DNA of 36,795 nucleotides from CAMLLJ01 sp035759585 (lineage in GTDB: Bacteria > Gemmatimonadota > Gemmatimonadetes > Gemmatimonadales > GWC2-71-9). The stretch is from positions 1-36,795 of the forward strand of contig DASTUP010000146.1 of the NCBI GenBank assembly GCA_035759585.1, read 5' to 3'. Of this stretch, positions 30,758-36,795 are shown one piece after another (position 1 is the stretch's first letter; the number at the start of each line of letters is the position of its first letter). Under the pieces are notes generated by a model. The model ran no database searches, had not been told where the DNA came from, and saw only the letters and a list, made by a program, of their open reading frames with translations. Made by a program: the position numbers and the translations under genes.

Positions 30758-31725
30758 GCTTCGCGCGTCCCTTGCTGCTTCTGCTGCTGCTCGGCCTCGT
30801 CTGGTGGTGGTGGCGCCGCCGCCGCCCCGGCGATGCGGTGCCGTACAGCGATGTGTCGCTGCCGGCCGCGGCGGCGCGTGCGCCCTGGTGGACACGCCTT
30901 CCCCCGATCCTGCGCGGGCTCGCGCTTGCCGCCTTCATCATCGGGGCGGCGGGGCCTCGCACCGGCGGGGATACGGTCGAGACGAAGCAGGAGGGGATCT
31001 CGATCGTCGTCGCGATCGACATCTCGAGCAGCATGCTCGCCGAGGACTTCGCACCGTCGAACCGGCTCGAGGTGGCGCGGCGGCAGGCGGTCGGGTTCAT
31101 CCGCGGGCGCAGCGCGGACCGCATCGGACTCGTGGCGTTCGCCGGCGAGGCGCTCACGCAGGTGCCGCTCACGCTGGATTACGCGGTGCTCGAGCAGGCG
31201 GTGCTCGACCTCCGGATCGGCACGCTCGAGGATGGAACCGCGATCGGCAGCGGCCTGGCCACGGCGGTCAACCGCCTGCGCCGCAGTCCCGACAAGTCGA
31301 AGGTCGTGCTCCTCCTCACCGATGGCGAGAACAACAAGGGGCTGATCGACCCGCGCACCGCTGCCTCGACCGCGCAGGCGTACGGCGTGCGCGTCTACAC
31401 GATCGGCGTCGGCACGATCGGCGAAGCGCCGATGCCGACAGGGCGGGGCGTCGGCGGCTTCCGGTACGAGATGATGCCGGTCCGGATCGACGAACCGCTG
31501 CTGCGCGAGATCGCCGCGGAGACCGGGGGCCGCTATTTCCGCGCCACCGACGCCGAAGCGCTGAGCCGGATCTTCCAGCAGATCGACGAGCTGGAGAAGA
31601 CACCGATCCAGATCACGCGCTATGCGCGCCATGACGAGAGCACGCGCCCGCTCATTGTGGCCGGGCTCCTCGCGCTCGGCCTCGAGCTCCTGCTCGGCTC
31701 GACGCTCCTGGTGCGGCTCCCATGA
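30754..31725 (+). CDS. batA: BatA: membrane-anchored von Willebrand domain protein
   Basis: The 323-residue protein has an N-terminal membrane helix (LLLLLLLGLVWWWW) and a second one (ILRGLALAAFIIGAAG). A periplasmic VWA domain with a full metal site follows: AIDISSSM (Asp89, Ser, Ser) and LTDGENN later. A third helix lies at the C-terminus (LIVAGLLALGLELLLG). This is the BatA layout. The region GGFRYEMMPVRIDEPLLREI and TGGRYFRATDAEALSRIFQQ is standard for the family. It overlaps the preceding gene and batB by ATGA. BatA and BatB are thought to form a VWA pair in the inner membrane that is remodelled by MoxR. Confidence 0.93.
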   Translation: MSFARPLLLLLLLGLVWWWWRRRRPGDAVPYSDVSLPAAAARAPWWTRLPPILRGLALAAFIIGAAGPRTGGDTVETKQEGISIVVAIDISSSMLAEDFAPSNRLEVARRQAVGFIRGRSADRIGLVAFAGEALTQVPLTLDYAVLEQAVLDLRIGTLEDGTAIGSGLATAVNRLRRSPDKSKVVLLLTDGENNKGLIDPRTAASTAQAYGVRVYTIGVGTIGEAPMPTGRGVGGFRYEMMPVRIDEPLLREIAAETGGRYFRATDAEALSRIFQQIDELEKTPIQITRYARHDESTRPLIVAGLLALGLELLLGSTLLVRLP

Positions 31726-33332
31726 TCTTCGAGCACCCGGTCCTCCTCCTGCTCGCGCCGCTCGTGGCGCTCGTGACCGCCGGATGGATGTGGTATGCCC
31801 GCCGGCATCGGCTGGTGCTCGCGCGCGCATGGTCGGCAGCTCTCGAGGGGACCGTGCGATCGCGCGGGCGGTGGAGCCCGCTGCTCTTCGCCGCCGTCGC
31901 CGCGCTCGCGGTAGTGGCCCTCGCGGGTCCCAGGGGGGGACGCACCAGCGTCACGACCGAGGCGCGATCGCTCAGCATGGTGCTCGCGCTCGACATCAGC
32001 CGCTCGATGCTGGCGGAGGACGTCGCGCCGAACCGGCTGCAGCGATCGGTACGGGAAGCCCGCCGGCTGGTCCAGGACAGCGACGGAGATCGCGTCGGGC
32101 TCATCGCCTTCGCGGGGCGGAGCTATATCCTCGCGCCGCTGACGGTGGACGGCGGCGCAGTGCGGATGTATCTCGACGTGATCGATCCCGATCTCGCGAG
32201 CGAAGGCGGGACGAGTCTCCCCGCGGTGCTGCGGCAGGGCGGCGAGCTGCTGCTCGGCTCGGGTGAAGTCGGCGACCGGGTTCTCGTCGTGTTTACGGAT
32301 GGAGAGACGCACGACAGCGTCGCGGCTGCCGTGGATGCCGCGGCGGAGCTGCGGGAGAAGGGCGTGCGGCTCGTGCTCGTGGCGGAGGGTGGCCCGGATC
32401 CGGTCCGCATCCCGATTCGCGACTCCGCCGGAACGCTGCTCGAGTACAAGCTCGACGATGCCGGCCGCGTGGTGGAGACGCGCCGCATGGACGACGTGCT
32501 CGAGCAGGTGGCGGAGGCCGGGGATGGCACGATCGTCGAAGCGACCGTTCCCGACCAGGCCGGCGCCGTCGCCGACCTCCTCGACAACTTCAAGCGGAGC
32601 CCGAGCACCGAAACGCGCGCTTCGGATCTCATGCCGCGCGCATGGATTCCCCTGCTCGCAGCCGCCCTGCTGCTGCTCGCGCATACGCTCACGCGGCGCG
32701 GTGCGGCACTCGTCGCGATCGCGGGCCTCGCCGTGCTCCCCGCGCGCGCCGCCGCGCAGCGGCCGTCAGCGGGCGTAAGGGCGATGGAGGAAGGTCGCCC
32801 CGGGGACGCTGCGGCGGCGTTTCTCGAGGAGGCCGGAGGGGGGACGGCGCGGGACACGGCGTTCTACAACGCCGGCACCGCGGCGCTCGAGGCCGGCCGC
32901 TACGACGTTGCCGCCGGTGCGCTCGGCCAGGCGGCGCGGTCGCTCGATCCGGGGCTCCGCTATCGCGCGTTGTACAATCTCGGATTGTCGAGCCTGCTCG
33001 CCGCGCGTGGAGACAGCGCGCGCCGCGAACAGCTGCTCGCCGAAGCGACCGATCGATTCCGTGAGGCGCTGCTGCTCGCGCCGGCGTCGGAGCGCGCCAA
33101 GTGGAATCTCGAGCTCGCACAGCGGCTGCGACCCCCGCCGCCGCCGCCGAGCGGGGGCGGCGGGGGCGGCGGAGGGGGCGGTGGTGAGCAGGCGGAACCA
33201 CCGCCCGACCCCGGGATCAACCAGCGTCAGGCAGACCAGATCCTGAGCTCGATGGAGCGCGAGGAGCGGGAGACGCGCGCCGAGCAGCAGCGCCGCATGC
33301 AGGGAAGGGCGTCGGGAGTGAAGGACTGGTGA
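31722..33332 (+). CDS. batB: BatB-BatC fusion: VWA domain plus TPR
   Basis: The 536 residues join two normally separate Bat proteins. The first part (1 to about 335) is BatB: two N-terminal membrane helices, a VWA domain with ALDISRSM (Asp91) and FTDGETHD, and a membrane helix (WIPLLAAALLLLAHTL). A second hydrophobic stretch, AGLAVLPARAAAQ, looks like the old signal peptide of BatC. TPR repeats follow: TAFYNAGTAALEAGRYDVAA, YRALYNLGLSSLLAARGD and a helix ending ASERAKWNLELAQRL. The end is a run of six prolines and about twelve glycines plus a charged helix (SSMEREERETRAEQQRRM). The stop overlaps the GTG of the next gene, so stoichiometry is probably coupled. Confidence 0.92.
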   Translation: MIFEHPVLLLLAPLVALVTAGWMWYARRHRLVLARAWSAALEGTVRSRGRWSPLLFAAVAALAVVALAGPRGGRTSVTTEARSLSMVLALDISRSMLAEDVAPNRLQRSVREARRLVQDSDGDRVGLIAFAGRSYILAPLTVDGGAVRMYLDVIDPDLASEGGTSLPAVLRQGGELLLGSGEVGDRVLVVFTDGETHDSVAAAVDAAAELREKGVRLVLVAEGGPDPVRIPIRDSAGTLLEYKLDDAGRVVETRRMDDVLEQVAEAGDGTIVEATVPDQAGAVADLLDNFKRSPSTETRASDLMPRAWIPLLAAALLLLAHTLTRRGAALVAIAGLAVLPARAAAQRPSAGVRAMEEGRPGDAAAAFLEEAGGGTARDTAFYNAGTAALEAGRYDVAAGALGQAARSLDPGLRYRALYNLGLSSLLAARGDSARREQLLAEATDRFREALLLAPASERAKWNLELAQRLRPPPPPPSGGGGGGGGGGGEQAEPPPDPGINQRQADQILSSMEREERETRAEQQRRMQGRASGVKDW

Positions 33333-35668
33333 GCGCACTCCTGCTGCTCCTGGCGGTGCAGGCCGGGATGCCTTCCGTCACCGCGACGGTCGATCGCACG
33401 CGCCTCGCCGTGGGCGAGGAACTTCTCCTGACCGTGCGGGCGTCCGGCGCAGCCGACCAGCCGATCCGCATTTCGCTGCCGCCGCTCGACGGCTTCGAAG
33501 TCACGGCGCGGAGCGAGCGGACGGAGGTCGCCTTTGCGGCCACCGATTCCCGCACGACGACGCTGGAAGTGCGGCTGCGGCCGACGCGCGCGGGAACGTT
33601 CCGGCTCGGCCCCATCAGCGCGCAGCAGGGCGCCTCAACGGTCCGGACGGCGGCGGTGACGGTATCGGTCACCGGGAGCGCAGGTCCTGCCGTCGTCACG
33701 CCAAGGCTCAGGTCGCTGCTCGAGCGCGCCCCGCCTCCGCGCCGCCCCGGCGAGCCGGCGCTCAGCCTCATCGCTTCCGACACCCGCATCTACGTCGGTG
33801 AGCAGGTGGACGTGATCACGGCCGCCTGGTTTCCCCGGGATCTCCGTGCGCGCCTCCGCCGGCCGCCGACTCTCTCGCCGCCGTCGCTTACCGGCGTCTG
33901 GAGCTATCCCCAGCCCACGCCGCCGGGCATCTCGGCGAGCCGGCAGGTGGGCGGGACCTGGTACGATCTCTTCGTGTCGCACCAGGTCGTGTTCCCGCTG
34001 GTCGCCGGCCGGGTGGAGATCGCGCGCGCCTCGCTGCAGTACAGCGTGCCGGTCGCGATGCAGTTCTTCAGCCAGGAAGAGCGCTACACACTCGAAAGCA
34101 ACGACGTCGTCCTCGACGTGCTGCCGCTTCCTGCGACGGGGCGCCCCGCCACCTTTGCCGGCGCGGTCGGTCGCGGCATCACGATCGAGCGCACCGCGCC
34201 GCGCACCGCCCGCTCGGGTGAGGCAGTCCCGATCGAAGTCGTGGTGCGCGGCGCCGGAAACGTCGCGCTGTGGCCGGTCCCGGACCTTCGCTGGCCGGAC
34301 GGAGTCCGGCAGTATCAGGATCGCACCGACGACCGCATCGAGACGACTGCCGGCCGGCTCGGTGGCGAAAAGCGCTTCCGCTTCCTTGCCATTCCCGATT
34401 CTGCCGGCCCGGTGACCCTTCCCGCGGTCGAGTATCCCTACTTCGATCTCGATGCCGAGGCGTATCGTGTGGCTCGCGCACCGGCGGTGACGTTCGTCGT
34501 CGCACCCGGCGCGGAATCCGCGACGTCCCGGCCGACGCCGCCGCCGCTGATCGAGCGCCGGAGCGCACCGCTCGCATCACGGGCACTCGGCGCCCTGCCC
34601 GCGCCGGTGTGGATCGGCATCACGCTGCTGCCGCTGCTGGCCTGGGGCGGGCTCGAGGCGCGTGACCGTGCGCGGGACCGGCGTCGTCGCCGGAAGACCG
34701 ACCTCCGCCCGGATCTCGCCGCCTCCGGCCGGCGGCTCCTCATGGCGCTGCGCAACCTCGTGTCCGATGCGGAGACCCGCACGGGCACCGAGCTCGTCGC
34801 CGCGCTGCGCGCCTCGGGCGTCGAAGTTCCCCTCGCGCAGCGCATCGCGCGCGTTCGCGACGAGTTTCTCGCAACGCGATACGGGCCGGCGCCGGCGAGC
34901 GGGCGCACCGAAGCGGAGATCACGCGGGAGATGGACGAGCTTACCCGCGCACTCGGCGGCCAGTCGCGACACCGCGAGCGGCGGGGACGACAGGTGGCCC
35001 TGACGATTGCCCTTGCCCTGCTGCTGCCGGCCCTTGCTGCCGCGCAGCTGAGTCCCGAACGGCTCTACGCCGACGGTGCGTACCGCGCCGCGGCCGAAGC
35101 CTTTGCCCGGCGCGCGGCGACGGAGCCTGCGGTCGCCGCGCACTGGTACGGGCTCGGCGCCGCCGAGTATCGCGCCGGCTCCGATGCCCGGGCTTCCGCC
35201 GCGTGGCAGCGCGCGGCCCGCATCGCGCCGCGCGCGCCTTCGGTGCGCCGGGCGCTTCGGCTGGTGCCGCCGCCTGATCCGGTATCGGCGCGGCGATTCT
35301 GGGTTTCGCCGGTGTCGCCGGCCGAGCTCGCGCTCGCGGGCCTCGCTGCATGGCTCGCGGGATGGGGGCTGATCTACCGCAACCGTCGGCGGCCGCGACT
35401 CCGCTACCTCGCGCTGCTCGCGACCGGGCTGGCGCTCGGATTGGCGGCCCTCGGCGTCGAGCTGCAGTACCGGCGCCCGCTGGCCGTCGCGGTGCGTCCG
35501 GTGCCGCTTCGCATTTCACCGCACGAGCGCGCCGATGAGATCGGCCCCACCGAGAATGGCACGGCCCTCCGGCCGGTGCGACGGGACGGTGCTTGGGTGC
35601 TCGCCGAGGCGTCTCCGGGCCGGCTCGGATGGCTTCCTGCGGACGCGCTCGTGTTCGTGAGCGAGTAG
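33329..35668 (+). CDS. batD: BatD-BatE fusion: beta-rich domains, TPR and SH3
   Basis: This 779-residue protein combines BatD and BatE. Residues 1 to about 420 are periplasmic beta domains typical of BatD ('oxygen tolerance' family: VTATVDRTRLAVGEELLLTV, YVGEQVDVITAAWFPRD, PIEVVVRGAGNVALWPVPDL), followed by a membrane helix (PVWIGITLLPLLAWGG) and a cytoplasmic helical stretch. A second signal-like helix (VALTIALALLLPALAAAQ) then opens the BatE part: TPR (YADGAYRAAAEAFARRA, YGLGAAEYRAGSDARASAAW), two membrane helices and a C-terminal SH3-like domain (PLRISPHERADEIGPTENGT, GWLPADALVFV). GTG 33329 overlaps batB. mutL starts nine bases after the stop. Confidence 0.9.
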   Translation: MSALLLLLAVQAGMPSVTATVDRTRLAVGEELLLTVRASGAADQPIRISLPPLDGFEVTARSERTEVAFAATDSRTTTLEVRLRPTRAGTFRLGPISAQQGASTVRTAAVTVSVTGSAGPAVVTPRLRSLLERAPPPRRPGEPALSLIASDTRIYVGEQVDVITAAWFPRDLRARLRRPPTLSPPSLTGVWSYPQPTPPGISASRQVGGTWYDLFVSHQVVFPLVAGRVEIARASLQYSVPVAMQFFSQEERYTLESNDVVLDVLPLPATGRPATFAGAVGRGITIERTAPRTARSGEAVPIEVVVRGAGNVALWPVPDLRWPDGVRQYQDRTDDRIETTAGRLGGEKRFRFLAIPDSAGPVTLPAVEYPYFDLDAEAYRVARAPAVTFVVAPGAESATSRPTPPPLIERRSAPLASRALGALPAPVWIGITLLPLLAWGGLEARDRARDRRRRRKTDLRPDLAASGRRLLMALRNLVSDAETRTGTELVAALRASGVEVPLAQRIARVRDEFLATRYGPAPASGRTEAEITREMDELTRALGGQSRHRERRGRQVALTIALALLLPALAAAQLSPERLYADGAYRAAAEAFARRAATEPAVAAHWYGLGAAEYRAGSDARASAAWQRAARIAPRAPSVRRALRLVPPPDPVSARRFWVSPVSPAELALAGLAAWLAGWGLIYRNRRRPRLRYLALLATGLALGLAALGVELQYRRPLAVAVRPVPLRISPHERADEIGPTENGTALRPVRRDGAWVLAEASPGRLGWLPADALVFVSE

Positions 35669-35677
35669 CTTTCCCGC

Positions 35678-36795
35678 ATGCGCCGCATTGCCATTCTTCC
35701 CGACGCCGTGGCCGACCAGATCGCGGCAGGCGAAGTCGTCGAGCGTCCCGCGAGCGTCGTCAAGGAGCTCGCGGAGAACGCGATCGACGCCGGCGCCCGG
35801 CGCGTGCGCGTGGCGGTGGAGAATGGGGGCAAGACCCTCGTCGAAGTGAGCGACGACGGGTCGGGGATGGGACGGGAGGATGCGGTGCTCGCGCTCGACC
35901 GCCATGCGACGAGCAAGATCCGGAGCGCGGCCGACCTCGTCGGCGTGACGACCTTCGGCTTCCGGGGCGAGGCCCTGCCCGCCATCGCGTCGGTCTCGCG
36001 CCTTGCGCTGACCACGTCACCGGGCAATGACGAAGCGACGTGCATCACCGTGAGCGGCGGCCGGCTGGAGCGAGTCGAGGCCGCAGCGCGCCAGCGCGGC
36101 ACGACCGTTTCGGTGCGCGCGCTTTTCTACAACACGCCGGCGCGCCGGAAATTTCTCCGTTCCGCGGCGAGCGAGACGCGGGCGATCCACGATGCGGTCG
36201 CCACCCTCGCCCTGGCCCATCCGGAAGTCGGCTTCGAGCTCACGGCGGACGGAACGGCGCGGCTCGACGTGCCCGCAGGCCAGTCGGCGGGCGAACGGCT
36301 GGCGGGGGTGTGGGGCCACGAGCTCGCCGGAACACTCGTACCGGTCTCCTACGCGGCGGGTGCGTTCCGGGTCGCCGGGTTCGTTCAGCGTCCGGGCGAT
36401 GCGCGGCCGACGGGGCGTCGCACGCAGCTCTTCGTCAACGGGCGGCCGTTCCGCGATCCCTTTCTCGTTCGCGCGGCCGAGGCGGGCTACCGGGCCGCCA
36501 TTCATCCCGGCGACCGGCCGTCGCTCTTCCTCGACATCGAGACGGCGCCGTCGGATGTGGACGTCAACGTCCATCCGGCCAAGCTCGAGGTCCGCTTCCG
36601 CGAGCGGATCGCCGTCGAGCGCGCCGTGGAAGAGGCGGCACGCCAGGCCATCGGCGCGCTCGCGGCGGCGGCGCCGGTGGGCGAGTGGCGGCCCCTGCCG
36701 GATTACGCTCCCGGCGCGCCGGGCACCGCGCTGCTCGATCTCGGCGAGATTCTCGGTGGCGCCGCCCCGGCCGACGAGGCTGCGATCGCACCGGA
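35678..36795 (+). CDS. mutL: DNA mismatch repair protein MutL, N-terminal part
   Basis: MutL links MutS mismatch recognition to strand cutting. About 372 residues are in the window and the frame is open at the right edge, so the C-terminal dimer (and possible endonuclease) domain is missing. The GHKL ATPase is clear: IAAGEVVERPASVVKELAEN with the catalytic Glu, AIDAGARRV, VSDDGSGM, HATSKI, TFGFRGEALPAIASV. The transducer domain follows with LFYNTPARRKFL, QLFVNGRPFRDPFL and DVDVNVHPAKLEVRF. ATG 35678 gives the family start MRRIAILPDAVADQIAAGEV. No strong ribosome site lies in the 9-base gap from batD/E, so translation is probably coupled. Confidence 0.97.
   Translation, partial: MRRIAILPDAVADQIAAGEVVERPASVVKELAENAIDAGARRVRVAVENGGKTLVEVSDDGSGMGREDAVLALDRHATSKIRSAADLVGVTTFGFRGEALPAIASVSRLALTTSPGNDEATCITVSGGRLERVEAAARQRGTTVSVRALFYNTPARRKFLRSAASETRAIHDAVATLALAHPEVGFELTADGTARLDVPAGQSAGERLAGVWGHELAGTLVPVSYAAGAFRVAGFVQRPGDARPTGRRTQLFVNGRPFRDPFLVRAAEAGYRAAIHPGDRPSLFLDIETAPSDVDVNVHPAKLEVRFRERIAVERAVEEAARQAIGALAAAAPVGEWRPLPDYAPGAPGTALLDLGEILGGAAPADEAAIAP

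Noticed and set aside
33132..33186. CRISPR or tandem DNA repeat
   Set aside because: It is an in-frame Pro/Gly codon run in batB, with no spacers.

Overview
This is a GC-rich, gene-dense chromosomal stretch from a Gram-negative bacterium. There are two TonB-dependent receptors, an outer-membrane-linked YfiR-type protein, Tat and lipoprotein signals, and very tight gene packing with many ATGA/GTGA stop-start overlaps. The gene styles (a stand-alone FlgD/sorting-type domain protein, PyrR-PyrB-PyrC followed by a coiled-coil zinc-ribbon protein, fused Bat proteins) recall Gemmatimonadota. That placement is inferred from memory of such genomes and was not computed. All genes are on the plus strand except rpsT. 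Two genes are cut by the window edges: recO at the left and mutL at the right.

Positions 1-6300 hold housekeeping genes: the end of recO, selB (selenocysteine elongation factor), a small secreted protein consisting almost only of a FlgD/type A sorting-like domain and closed by a strong terminator, clpB and tadA. Positions 6395-11603 form a tight signalling operon: free receiver protein, TonB-dependent receptor, YfiR-family periplasmic protein, and a hybrid histidine kinase whose N-terminus looks like a CHASE8 sensor. This resembles the Pseudomonas YfiBNR trans-envelope switch, with the diguanylate cyclase output replaced by phosphotransfer and the outer-membrane lipoprotein replaced by a receptor. 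Two secreted NTF2/SnoaL-like proteins and a DUF2156 (MprF-type) protein follow.

Positions 13972-14775 contain two tRNA-Ser genes (CGA and GGA anticodons) bracketing a 67-residue membrane miniprotein, whose ATG lies one base after the first tRNA, and a short two-blade PQQ-propeller protein. A sialidase with a damaged C-terminus runs into msrP-msrQ (periplasmic methionine sulfoxide repair). Positions 17372-21495 hold a second receptor locus: a His/Cys-rich secreted protein, a TonB receptor with a carboxypeptidase-like N-domain, and an Asp-box lipoprotein with a CPCC motif. It is plausibly a metal uptake or metal-sensing unit, with copper as the guess.

Positions 21570-24354 are pyrR-pyrB-pyrC, coupled by overlaps. 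A coiled-coil zinc-ribbon protein and a bidirectional terminator separate this from convergent rpsT. rpsT and scpA are fired by back-to-back consensus promoters (25841-25911). From there one continuous plus-strand run reads scpA-scpB-rluB-moxR-DUF58-membrane protein-batA-batB/C-batD/E-mutL, tying chromosome condensation, rRNA modification, the Bat envelope system and mismatch repair into one likely transcription unit.

The most promising candidates for undescribed biology are the receptor-YfiR-CHASE8 kinase operon, the CPCC lipoprotein/TonB locus, and the tRNA-abutting miniprotein.
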